Positions 1 to 6,845 of a DNA stretch of 64,000 nucleotides are shown here, one piece after another. The notes under the pieces were generated by a model. That model ran no database searches. It saw only the letters and a program-made list of their open reading frames with translations, and was not told the DNA's origin. The DNA is taken from positions 1 through 64,000 of the forward strand of contig JAPLNI010000042.1 in NCBI GenBank assembly GCA_026692865.1. The letters are read 5' to 3'. The first letter of the stretch is position 1, and every line of letters begins with the position of its first letter. Source of the DNA: Planctomycetota bacterium. Its GTDB lineage: Bacteria; Planctomycetota; Planctomycetia; Pirellulales; Pirellulaceae. Made by a program: the position numbers and the translations under genes.

Positions 1-136
1 TCGTACACTAAGGCACGATACGCACAATGGTATACACTCGGCATTGATTGCGTAAGGTCGAGTATCGTTGTGAATGATTTCCAAACCGTTGCACCTAAAA
101 CCCAACAGATGCACCGTAGCGACGAAAACGCGTTTC

Positions 137-154
137 ACCAATGAATTCATTGGT
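137..154. repeat. 18-bp perfect palindrome
   Basis: ACCAATGAATTCATTGGT reads the same on both strands. It lies in a non-coding part of the accessory segment. It could be a binding site for a dimeric regulator or the tip of a larger fold; nothing further can be assigned. Confidence 0.6.
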
Positions 155-250
155 TTGTCGGCGTCGGCTGTTAGGCGTCGTCCCCTGCGATTTCCTTAGG
201 TTCTAAGTCGGGGTGGCGGGGCGTGCGAAGGCTCCGCCGATGTCCGAAGG

Positions 251-362
251 CTTTATTTGTGCACGCCATTTCAAAAAAAGCGATGTAAGTAACTTGTGCC
301 GCGCTTCGGTTCGGCATAGGTCAGTACGGACGTTGGATTTCAAATAGCGTGCACGAATAAAG
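251..362. repeat. Imperfect inverted repeat with 25-bp arms
   Basis: The arm at 251-275 and the reverse complement of 338-362 match at 22 of 25 positions, by eye. Between them a smaller hairpin with a TGCCG/CGGCA stem can form. The 112-bp unit could fold as one long cruciform or RNA hairpin. It contains no recognisable gene and may be a small non-autonomous element or a structured transcript. Confidence 0.55.
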
Positions 363-477
363 TGTTCCATCGTCGTGCAAAGCACCGCAAAACGACTCAC
401 GCGGAAAGAACCTATCTCACAAGTCGTGGTGCTCTAGTACGGCGGTGTATTGGGTTTAGTTGCGAGCGGTCACCAAA

Positions 478-510
478 CGAAAAGAGCCCAAGGCATTTAT
501 CCTCGGGCTC
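478..510 (-). terminator. Rho-independent terminator of the small-gene operon
   Basis: Read on the minus strand, a 10-bp stem (GAGCCCGAGG pairing with CCTTGGGCTC, one G-T wobble) encloses a 7-base loop and is followed by TTTTCGTTT. It lies 27 bp after the stop codon of the 66-residue gene at 538-738. This is a strong intrinsic terminator and supports the small minus-strand genes being truly transcribed. Confidence 0.85.
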
Positions 511-537
511 GTTGGAATAGTGTCGCGTGATCGTTTC

Positions 538-738
538 CTATGCGGTCGCGATTTCTAACCTAACGATTGCACCCTCAACAGGTCGATGAGGATTCACGTC
601 GATTCGTTTCACTACTGGTCGGAAGCCTTGCATCGCAAGTTTTCTCGCAACAGTGAAAGCCTCTTCCTGTGACAAGGATTCAGCCCACCATTTCGTGGTT
701 CCGTCTTGGTGGTAACGTATCAAATAGAGTTTGACCAT
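538..738 (-). CDS. Small hypothetical protein, 66 aa
   Basis: Not recognised. The 66-residue product begins MVKLYLIRYHQDGTTKWWAE and looks like a small soluble alpha/beta protein with no signal peptide or membrane segment. The start is well supported by GAAAGGA about 7 bases upstream of the ATG. It is the last gene of a four-gene minus-strand series, starts 12 bp after the stop of the gene before it, and is followed by a strong terminator. Its leader, with CACCCGTTAATTGAAAGGA before the ATG, resembles those of the two preceding genes. The location inside a putative integrated element suggests an accessory function. No function is proposed. Confidence 0.6.
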   Translation of the reverse strand: MVKLYLIRYHQDGTTKWWAESLSQEEAFTVARKLAMQGFRPVVKRIDVNPHRPVEGAIVRLEIATA

Positions 739-750
739 TGTTGAGTCCTT

Positions 751-1008
751 TCAATTAACGGGTGAAACAAATGCGTGTAGCTCGGCGCTTGTGAAATCGG
801 CGTCAACTCTTACCGATCGCACCTCCACATGGATACCGCTGATTTCCTCAACAAAATCGGCAATCGCTACCGCCTGGGACCTGCTACATAGCATGGCGTC
901 ACAGAAGGCTCCAGGCACGTCCAGCATGTACATTCTTGCCTGTACGGCTGGGCGTTGGGTTGGTCGTTCGGCTGGGGTTGTCGTAACTTTTTTCGTGGCG
1001 TTGGCCAT
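751..1008 (-). CDS. Small hypothetical protein, 85 aa
   Basis: Not recognised. A longer frame opens at 1047, but the ATG at 1008 is preferred because CAAAGGAATG lies just before it. The product (MANATKKVTTTPAERPTQRP...) has a basic, Thr/Pro-rich start, then a compact domain with two cysteines near the middle (about residues 36 and 41) and an acidic stretch reading DFVEEISGIHVEV. The 32 bp covering its start codon and ribosome site (1006-1037) are repeated exactly before the next upstream gene, so both share the same translation-initiation region. It is probably co-transcribed with its neighbours. No function is proposed. Confidence 0.55.
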   Translation of the reverse strand: MANATKKVTTTPAERPTQRPAVQARMYMLDVPGAFCDAMLCSRSQAVAIADFVEEISGIHVEVRSVRVDADFTSAELHAFVSPVN

Positions 1009-1037
1009 AATTTCATTCCTTTGACCCGTTGATAAAT
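1006..1037 (-). promoter_or_regulatory. Duplicated leader and ribosome-binding region, copy 1
   Basis: These 32 bases are identical to 1264-1295. They include the ATG, an AAAGGAATG ribosome-binding region and a TTTATCAACGGGTC stretch. A CCCGTGGGG hairpin-like element lies just upstream in both copies. Two unrelated small proteins thus begin from the same leader, which suggests shared translational control or gene capture behind a common leader. Confidence 0.65.
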
Positions 1038-1122
1038 ACAGAGACACCCCACGGGTGAGAATGTTCCTGGGGCTCGTTATTGAGCGTTTACGGTTGGTTG
1101 TGTTTGTAAAACGATTCGGATT

Positions 1123-1266
1123 CTATTGTTGGGCGATTCGTAAGGGTCGAGAGTCCAGTCGAAACCATCGAAAAGCCCACCATGCGACACCTATAAGCGT
1201 CAGGTCGCAGCAAACAAGAATCGTTTCGTCGTCATCATTCACAATCGAAAGGTCATACCTTTTCAT
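1123..1266 (-). CDS. Small hypothetical protein, 47 aa
   Basis: Not recognised. The open frame extends to 1473, but the ATG at 1266 is preferred because it sits in the duplicated leader with a good ribosome site, identical to that of the following gene. The product starts MKRYDLSIVNDDDETILVCC and continues with an aromatic LIGVAWWAFRWFRL segment, so it may be membrane-associated or a very small folded protein. At 47 codons the call depends on the shared leader and the operon setting rather than on homology. Confidence 0.45.
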   Translation of the reverse strand: MKRYDLSIVNDDDETILVCCDLTLIGVAWWAFRWFRLDSRPLRIAQQ

Positions 1267-1295
1267 AATTTCATTCCTTTGACCCGTTGATAAAT
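1264..1295 (-). promoter_or_regulatory. Duplicated leader and ribosome-binding region, copy 2
   Basis: Identical over 32 bp to 1006-1037. On the minus strand a GAGCCC-GT-GGGCTC hairpin lies just upstream; the first copy carries a CACCC-GT-GGGGTG version of the same shape. The similarity extends more weakly for another 40 bases or so upstream, so the duplicated unit is probably around 75 bp. Confidence 0.65.
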
Positions 1296-1336
1296 CCCAA
1301 GAGAGCCCACGGGCTCCAAACTCCCTTGGGTGCTCA

Positions 1337-1678
1337 TTAGCGAGCGGTAGACGATTTGCGACTAGATTGTCGCTTCGGTGTCTCGGAACGCGTCTGCGTT
1401 GATTTTGTGCGATTGGTTGACGCAACATTAGCGTCGGCGATTTGCTGAGAGAGATTCGCGACTGATTCAGCATGCGCGAGGATCATATCACGATACGCGT
1501 CATCGACTGCGTTGAAGATCTCAAGTAACCGCTTTAACTTCGGTTCATCGCTTTGTTCATTTCGCACCGCTTCGCATAGCGAGTGCTGTACTGAGTGCTG
1601 TACCCCATCGGAATTCCCTTGTTTTTCTTGGGTATTCTCTGGATTTCTAATCCGTAGGTCTGAGGTTCGAGTCCTCAT
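1337..1678 (-). CDS. Small hypothetical coiled-coil protein whose 5' end runs into the att-like fragment
   Basis: Not recognised. The middle (LKRLLEIFNAVDDAYRDMIL...SQQIADANV) looks like a helical, possibly coiled-coil segment, followed by a Thr/Ser/Arg/Lys-rich basic tail. The only ATG in frame (1678) lies inside the tRNA-Arg fragment, and its first 13 or so codons are translated tRNA sequence (MRTRTSDLRIRNP), an unlikely native N-terminus. A GTG at 1567 is an alternative start giving 76 residues. The coding sequence also contains a tandem 11-12 bp repeat encoding VQHSVQHS near 1590-1612. It may be a gene truncated or re-started when the element integrated. Confidence 0.4.
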   Translation of the reverse strand: MRTRTSDLRIRNPENTQEKQGNSDGVQHSVQHSLCEAVRNEQSDEPKLKRLLEIFNAVDDAYRDMILAHAESVANLSQQIADANVASTNRTKSTQTRSETPKRQSSRKSSTAR

Positions 1679-1684
1679 GGGGCT
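1641..1684 (+). repeat. tRNA-Arg(TCT) 3' fragment, candidate attachment site
   Basis: The 44 bases give a TTTCTAA anticodon loop (anticodon TCT), its 3' stem strand, a short variable region, a perfect T arm (TGAGG-TTCGAGT-CCTCA) and a TGGGGCT acceptor strand. No matching 5' acceptor (AGCCCCA), D arm or proper 5' anticodon stem exists upstream: the bases before the loop read TCTGGA, where ACGGA would pair. It is therefore a 3' tRNA duplicate, as left by site-specific integration into a tRNA gene, and not a functional tRNA. Confidence 0.75.
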
Positions 1685-2059
1685 GTTATTGACTAATGTA
1701 CGGCGAACGTTTGGTAAATTTCGACCTAGCCATTCGATTAGAGTGACTTTTTCTAGGTACCCAAGCTAGGAACGGGCTGTTGCAGGATGACACGTAAGGC
1801 ACGCACAAACCGGATTTCTCGTATTTGCATGCTTAATAAAGTTGTCGCCGACATTCTGCCCACGAGTGACGCTAATGAGCGCGGATAAGTGCGGGCAAGA
1901 ACTGGTTATAGACTTGTCCTAGGTCCCGATTCATTCGCGTAGATCTGTGCTATTCGCGGGCAAAGGAAGCAAGTGATGATATGCCTAAATCCGTAGCCAG
2001 CAGTAGTGCCGCTTATGGATTTCGCCGGTGTCCACATGACAGGTAAGGAAGAGTTTTAG

Positions 2060-2176
2060 TTAGGACACGGACAACACGGATTGATGTGACTGTTCTGTAT
2101 TCTTTGAAGATCGCAAATCGTTTCCACTCCCTGTTACAAAAGTCTTCTCCGTGTCGTCCGCGTCTTCCGTGTCCAA
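2060..2176. repeat. Inverted repeat built from CGGACAACACGGA-type motifs
   Basis: The left arm (2060-2080, TTAGGACACGGACAACACGGA-like) is matched by the reverse complement of 2148-2176, which carries the same motifs with about eight extra bases. The spacer of about 67 bp is unrelated to the arms. The arrangement suggests a small degenerate non-autonomous element. Confidence 0.5.
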
Positions 2177-2303
2177 TACAAATCACGCAAACTAGAAAAC
2201 TATAAACGGAGACACGTACCGACTGGAGCGATTGAAAAGGAAAAGGCTCGCGAGATGGGATGTCTTTGGGTTCACGGAGCCTTACCAGATGGGTAACCGA
2301 CAG

Positions 2304-2341
2304 ATAAGTCTTAAAGCTTCGCCGAGACGGAGCACTCCACA
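2304..2341 (+). repeat. Solo right end of the 155-bp repeat family
   Basis: The sequence ATAAGTCTTAAAGCTTCGCC...GGAGCACTCCA matches the right end of the full repeats at 33066-33220 and 33221-33375. The terminal hairpin is kept, with one G-T wobble. No matching left end was found about 150 bp upstream, so this is a partial or diverged copy. It ends 4 bp from the stop codon of the DUF1501 gene. Confidence 0.65.
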
Positions 2342-2345
2342 TCGA

Positions 2346-3794
2346 CTACGCAAGTACTTCCTTGACGATCCTCGCAGGTAGCACGCCTGTTAGTTTGAAA
2401 TCGAGTCCTTGTGAACGGACCGTCAATCTTTCGTGATTCAATCCCATTTGATGAAGGAGCGTTGCATGGATGTCGCGAACATGTACGGGATCTTGGACAG
2501 GGCCGAATCCAAACTCGTCCGTCACACCGTAACTGGTACCGGGTTTAAATCCGCCACCTGCGAACCACATTGTGAATGCGTCAATATGATGATTTCGTCC
2601 GGTCGATTCTCGAACCTCACCCATTGGTGTGCGACCGAACTCGCCGCCCCACACAACGATGGTATCTTCGAGCAGTCCGTGACGCTTGAGATCCAAAACC
2701 AAAGCCGCGGACGCTTGGTCCACTTCAGTCGCAATCTTCGGTAAATGCTCCTGAAGATTTTCAGTTGGACCGCCGTGATGATCCCAGTTTGTATGATACA
2801 ACTGCACGAAACGGACACCACGCTGCGCAAGACGGCGTGCAAGTAGGCAATTCCTTGCAAAGGTCGATTCCTTCGCATCCTTGATGCCATAAAAGTCGAG
2901 CGTCTCTTGTGTTTCTGAGCTCGTATCCATCAACTCCGGTGCACTGGTTTGCATTTTGTAAGCCATCTCGTAGGCATTAATCCGAGTTGCGATCTCGTCG
3001 TCTCCGTACTCTTTCAGTCTCAGGTCATTCAATTGCGCCGTCGCCTTCAGCACTTCAACCTGCTGCGCATCGGATACCGAAGAAGGGGTAGTAAGATTAA
3101 GGATCGGCTCGCCTTTGTTTCGCAGCGGCACTCCTTGATAGGTCGACGGTAGCATCCCGCTTGACCAGTGAATTGCACCACCGCGTGGACCTCGCGGCCC
3201 GCTTTGAAGCACAACAAAGCCTGGTAGATTGTCGCACTCGCTTCCGAGGCCATAGGTAAACCATGCCCCCATACTTGGACGACCAAACTGACCACTGCCC
3301 GTGTTCATGAACAACTTGGCAGGCGCATGATTAAACAAGTCGGTTTTGCAAGTATGAATGAAAGTTAGCTCGTCGGCAATCTTCGCTGTATGAGGGAGCA
3401 GATCGCTTACCCAAGTGCCTGTCTGTCCGTATTGGGCAAAGGAACGGTGCGTACCGAGCAGATTAACGCGATGGCTCGAGTTCATAAATGCGAATCGTTT
3501 GCCTTCCAAGTAGCTGGCTGGCATCGGTTCACCGTTGAGTCGCGACAACTCGGGCTTGTAATCGAACAAGTCTAATTGGGACGGCCCACCTGCCATGAAC
3601 AAGAATATGATGCGTTTAGCTTTGGCGGGGAAATGAGTCGGCTTGGGTGCAAGCGGGTTGCTAACTTTGTTGAGCGAGTCACTTCCTGATGCTTGACTCT
3701 GTAGCTGCGACAATGCCATTGCACCAACGCCGATACCGCATTGATCAAAAAAATGACGTCTAGTGGTATCGCGAAGCGAGTTAAAGTCATTCAT
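2346..3794 (-). CDS. DUF1501 family exported protein
   Basis: A 482-residue member of the DUF1501 family, which belongs to the alkaline-phosphatase-like fold group and is greatly expanded in planctomycetes. The N-terminus has a twin-arginine-like signal (TTRRHFFDQCGIGVGAMAL), pointing to export of a folded protein. Family motifs are visible: [16 protein letters not shown] near residue 65, HTNWDHHGG near 335, WGGEFGRTPM near 385 and GRNHHIDAF shortly after; the Asp, His and Glu residues are plausible metal ligands. It lies 21 bp after the cytochrome/DUF1553 gene and is almost certainly co-transcribed with it. The substrate is unknown; a role in polysaccharide or sulfated-compound degradation is often suspected for such pairs but is not shown here. 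Confidence 0.9.
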   Translation of the reverse strand: MNDFNSLRDTTRRHFFDQCGIGVGAMALSQLQSQASGSDSLNKVSNPLAPKPTHFPAKAKRIIFLFMAGGPSQLDLFDYKPELSRLNGEPMPASYLEGKRFAFMNSSHRVNLLGTHRSFAQYGQTGTWVSDLLPHTAKIADELTFIHTCKTDLFNHAPAKLFMNTGSGQFGRPSMGAWFTYGLGSECDNLPGFVVLQSGPRGPRGGAIHWSSGMLPSTYQGVPLRNKGEPILNLTTPSSVSDAQQVEVLKATAQLNDLRLKEYGDDEIATRINAYEMAYKMQTSAPELMDTSSETQETLDFYGIKDAKESTFARNCLLARRLAQRGVRFVQLYHTNWDHHGGPTENLQEHLPKIATEVDQASAALVLDLKRHGLLEDTIVVWGGEFGRTPMGEVRESTGRNHHIDAFTMWFAGGGFKPGTSYGVTDEFGFGPVQDPVHVRDIHATLLHQMGLNHERLTVRSQGLDFKLTGVLPARIVKEVLA

Positions 3795-3815
3795 ATTAAA
3801 AGTCTTGCTTTTTCA

Positions 3816-6188
3816 TTATTCCCGAGTTACGGTCTCGTCAAGATTAAGTAACACCCGAGCAGCGCTAATCGAATCGAGCCTACTCAATACAGCTTTTTCA
3901 TCTTCGCTTGGAATTCTTGAAGTGCATCTACGAAACGCCGATTCAATTCCATCACGATCGATGATCTTGGCCAGAGCGTTCGCAAATTCAAAGAAGGCCT
4001 TGTCGTTCAGTAGTGTAAGGGCTTGAAGAGGAGTGTTGCTTCGTATCCGCCGCGTGCATGATGTGATTCCCTCGGGCGCATCGAACACGTTTAAAGACGG
4101 GTGTGGGTTTCCTCGATAAACGAAGGTATACATGCCGCGTCTATAGCGATCTTTGCCGACGCTCTCCTTCCACTCTCGTTTCACTTGAGCGAGTTCCATA
4201 ACTCCCGGCGGAATTGGCGGGTAAACGGGAGGACCTCCGACATGACTAGTCAAAAGATCGCAAGCAACCAAGCCTGCGTCGCGTACCAATTCCGCCTCCA
4301 AGCGTAGCCTTCGTTGCCTTGCCAACAGATAGTTATTCGGATCCTTGTCTCGCAACTCGGGCCTATCTATCGAGCTCTGTCTGTAGGCCTGCGACATGAC
4401 GATTTTTCGATGCAATCGCTTAAAGGACCACCCTTCATCGATCCAATCAACCGCTAAGTAATCCAGCAAATCAGAATGCGTAGGCACGGCACCTTGAGTG
4501 CCAAAGTCATTCTCTGTTTCAACGATTCCTCGTCCAAAGAACTGCTGCCAAACACGATTGACGATAACGCGTGCTGTAAGCGGATTGTCTTTCGAAACAA
4601 GCCACTTTGCTAAATCAAGCCGATTCGGAGTTGCTTCTCCTGAGGGCAGCGAAGGTAAAACGGACGGTGTACTTGGAAAAACGAGATCTGATGGTCGAGT
4701 GAAGTCTCCTTGAATAAACAAGTGTGTTTCTCTCGGTTTTTCGCGTTCCTTGAGGATTAAAGAAGTGATGCCTTTGTTAAGTCGAACGTCAATCTTTTTG
4801 ATCGATGCGATGAGGTCTTTGTATCGTTTATCATCTTTACCAACTTCGGTAACATAAAGGTCTTCTCGATGATCGAACGTTCGCTTCGTCGGGTCGATCT
4901 GGATTGCTTTTGATGCGTACTTAGGCAGGTTCGCCTTTTGCTCATCTGACAGTTCATTCTCCCAGTTGGTTACCGCTGCAGCCGTCTCTTCGATGATCTT
5001 CGTTTTTGCCAACTCAAGTTTTGACTTCTGCTGCTTCAGCTTGGAAGCTTCTTCTGCCGTCGGATCGATTGAAAGAGTGGGCTCGTCTTGATTATTAAAG
5101 AACGCGAAGAACTGATAGAACTCGCGTTGAAGGATAGGATCAAATTTGTGATCGTGGCATTGAGCACAGCCGATGGTCAGTCCAAGGAAGACTGTCCCCG
5201 TTGTAGCGACTCGATCGAAGACGCTATCGATCCGGAACTGTTCTTCATCGATCCCGCCTTCCTGATTGATTGGAGTGTTCCGATGAAATCCAGTAGCAAC
5301 CTTCTGCTCTAAAGTTGCATCGGGTAACAAGTCTCCTGCAAGTTGTTCGATTGCGAATTGGTCAAACGGCATGTCTTTGTTAAAAGCGTCGATGACCCAG
5401 TCACGGTACTTCCATATTTGACGAGGCGCATCCACCGAGTAGCCATTACTATCAGCATAACGCGCTTGGTCCAGCCACCATCGCCCCCACTTTTCGCCAT
5501 AAGCGGCACTTCGAAGCAGTCTATCGACAAGAACCGTATAAGCACTATCAGGATTGCTCTCGTAATCAACCAAGAATGCATCCAGCTCTGCGAGGGTCGG
5601 AGGCAATCCGGTTAGGTCGAAACTCAGCCGTCGAATGAGAGTGGTCGCATCGGCAACTGGCGAAGGATTGAGGCTATGCGATGCAAGCTTCTCGCGAATG
5701 AAGAAGTCAATCGGATGAACTTGTGCCGTTGTAGGACTGTCCACAGATGGAATGGTTGGTTTAGCCGGTCGTTCGAAGGACCAGTGTTTTTCAACCCCCG
5801 CACCCTTTTGAACCCATTGCCGAAGAACCTTCTTTTGCGCCTCTGACAATTGCTTGCCGGTCTCCGGTGGCGGCATAACCGAATCGTGCTCATCCGAAAT
5901 TATTCTCTTGATTAGCTCACTCTCATCGGGCTTGCCTGGGACCACTGCAATGGCACCGGAATCAAGAGTAGCTGTAGCTCCCTCATGGGTATCCAGCCGC
6001 AGTCCGGCTTCGCGTTTCGCATGGTCGAATCCGTGACATGCGAGGCAATGCTCAGCAAGTATCGGCCTAACATCCCGATTAAACCGAACTTCCTCCTCCG
6101 CAAGCGCACGAGAGCTACAGATAAGCATGAAGCCAAATGCAAATACGAAAAATCCGGGTATTAGATGTAACTTAGGCTTCACAGTCAT
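3816..6188 (-). CDS. PSCyt1/DUF1549/DUF1553 domain protein
   Basis: A 790-residue exported protein. The frame extends to 6266, but the ATG at 6188 directly precedes a clean signal peptide (MTVKPKLHLIPGFFVFAF...SSRALA), so that start is preferred. The order is signal peptide, a planctomycete-type cytochrome c domain with the haem motif CLACH (Cys48, Cys51, His52), a DUF1549 domain (from about residue 170), a second CxxCH-like site ([11 protein letters not shown]) and a DUF1553 domain towards the C-terminus (DLAKWLVSKDNPLTARVIVN). These proteins are thought to be periplasmic redox partners of DUF1501 proteins; the gene for one follows after 21 bp. A paralogous pair sits at the other end of the window. 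Confidence 0.9.
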   Translation of the reverse strand: MTVKPKLHLIPGFFVFAFGFMLICSSRALAEEEVRFNRDVRPILAEHCLACHGFDHAKREAGLRLDTHEGATATLDSGAIAVVPGKPDESELIKRIISDEHDSVMPPPETGKQLSEAQKKVLRQWVQKGAGVEKHWSFERPAKPTIPSVDSPTTAQVHPIDFFIREKLASHSLNPSPVADATTLIRRLSFDLTGLPPTLAELDAFLVDYESNPDSAYTVLVDRLLRSAAYGEKWGRWWLDQARYADSNGYSVDAPRQIWKYRDWVIDAFNKDMPFDQFAIEQLAGDLLPDATLEQKVATGFHRNTPINQEGGIDEEQFRIDSVFDRVATTGTVFLGLTIGCAQCHDHKFDPILQREFYQFFAFFNNQDEPTLSIDPTAEEASKLKQQKSKLELAKTKIIEETAAAVTNWENELSDEQKANLPKYASKAIQIDPTKRTFDHREDLYVTEVGKDDKRYKDLIASIKKIDVRLNKGITSLILKEREKPRETHLFIQGDFTRPSDLVFPSTPSVLPSLPSGEATPNRLDLAKWLVSKDNPLTARVIVNRVWQQFFGRGIVETENDFGTQGAVPTHSDLLDYLAVDWIDEGWSFKRLHRKIVMSQAYRQSSIDRPELRDKDPNNYLLARQRRLRLEAELVRDAGLVACDLLTSHVGGPPVYPPIPPGVMELAQVKREWKESVGKDRYRRGMYTFVYRGNPHPSLNVFDAPEGITSCTRRIRSNTPLQALTLLNDKAFFEFANALAKIIDRDGIESAFRRCTSRIPSEDEKAVLSRLDSISAARVLLNLDETVTRE

Positions 6189-6590
6189 ACGTAGAGATCG
6201 GAGAAGTAGGTGGGATGGTCTCACGAGGAAACCAACTATCAAAGTCTCACTTGAGTTTAATCGCAACTGGATTGTTCTGGCTACGTCGTTCGATCTTACC
6301 TCGAAGAATTGCGCTGCGAAACAACCACGCTCGTTGATTCGACGCCAAGAGCGGTTTTCAGAATAACAATATGCATGGACTTCCAGCTGTGGTTAACTTA
6401 CCAACTCAGTCTGGAAGACTATGCCACTGATATCTTTCTTCTTGCCGCTCGCGTTACGACCGTCGAGAAGACAAAAACGCCACAAATCGTTGCGGTCGGA
6501 ATCAAACAAGCTCGATCCGAAAGAAAGATGCCTTCCATAAGGGAGTGGAAGATACTCACCAAACCCGAAAGAATCGGGAAATTCTAGAAA
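6189..6590. other. Intergenic region, nothing recognised apart from a weak terminator
   Basis: This stretch separates the DUF1553 gene from tRNA-Phe. Reading frames at 6309-6587 (plus) and 6393-6620 (minus) show no family features, and the second runs into the tRNA, so both were rejected. It should hold the promoter of the DUF1553/DUF1501 pair, but no convincing boxes were identified. Confidence 0.5.
6558..6578 (-). terminator. Possible weak terminator after tRNA-Phe
   Basis: On the minus strand CCCGA-TTCTT-TCGGG forms a 5-bp stem followed by TTTGG, 12 bases past the tRNA 3' end. The stem is short and the T-run is poor, so the call is tentative. Confidence 0.35.
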
Positions 6591-6663
6591 TGGCTGGACG
6601 CGGACTCGAACCGCGGACACATGGATTTTCAGTCCATTGCTCTACCAACTGAGCTATCCAGCC
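6591..6663 (-). tRNA. tRNA-Phe (anticodon GAA)
   Basis: The minus strand folds into a complete 73-base cloverleaf: acceptor GGCTGGA/TCCAGCC, D arm GCTC...GAGC, anticodon arm ATGGA-CTGAAAA-TCCAT with anticodon GAA, variable GTGTC, T arm CGCGG-TTCGAGT-CCGCG, and discriminator A. The terminal CCA is not encoded. No other tRNA is adjacent. Confidence 0.97.
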
Positions 6664-6845
6664 TTTAGCGACACGTTGAAGCTATCGTCTTACTAACCGC
6701 TAACGGTTGGAGATAGCCTTTTGATGACGCGTGGGGTAAAATAGTAAACCAAAGGTGAATAGGTGTCAATTCGTCGTGCCACTTGCTAGGTATAGCTAAG
6801 TCACGAGCGTGTTAGCTTTGTGCAGGTGTAGTAGAAAAATCTTTT

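Larger units (their letters stand above)
1..477. other. Gene-poor stretch with inverted repeats
   Basis: No convincing gene was found. The stretch contains an 18-bp perfect palindrome at 137-154 and a long imperfect inverted repeat at 251-362, followed by the terminator of the small-gene operon at 478-510. A 65-codon minus-strand reading frame at 203-400 overlaps the inverted repeat and has no recognisable features. Confidence 0.5.
1..1684. mobile_element. Right end of a putative integrated element, bounded by a tRNA-Arg fragment
   Basis: The segment left of the tRNA-Arg 3' fragment (1641-1684) holds only small unrecognised genes, a duplicated leader and inverted repeats, unlike the planctomycete core genes that follow. 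Elements that integrate into a tRNA gene commonly leave an intact tRNA at one end and a copy of its 3' part at the other. Because the fragment lies on the plus strand, the element should extend leftward out of the window to an intact tRNA-Arg(TCT). No integrase is visible here, so the left boundary and type of element are unknown. This is inference from the att-like fragment and gene content. Confidence 0.4.
1685..2345. other. Intergenic region with two repeat types, no convincing gene
   Basis: Nothing gene-like was accepted. A 109-codon minus-strand frame at 2013-2342 is made largely of the repeats described separately (inverted CACGGA-rich repeat at 2060-2176 and the solo repeat end at 2304-2341), so it was rejected. 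The rest is unrecognised sequence between the att-like fragment and the DUF1501 gene. Confidence 0.5.

Noticed and set aside
95-175. Possible integron attC-like site (ACCCAAC ... GTTAGGC)
   Set aside because: The outer 7-mers fit the RYYYAAC/GTTRRRY pattern and an AGCGACG/CGTCGGCT stem with one bulged base can form, but the spacers are very unequal and no neighbouring repeats or integrase were seen.
203-400. 65-codon minus-strand reading frame
   Set aside because: It overlaps the inverted repeat at 251-362, has no family features and no clear ribosome site.
1612-1685. Complete tRNA-Arg gene
   Set aside because: The 5' acceptor strand, D arm and 5' anticodon stem are missing; only the 3' part is present.
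2013-2342. 109-codon minus-strand reading frame
   Set aside because: Built mainly from two repeat elements, so the open frame is likely accidental.
6309-6620. Overlapping frames on both strands between DUF1553 and tRNA-Phe
   Set aside because: No motifs or ribosome sites; the minus-strand frame overlaps the tRNA.
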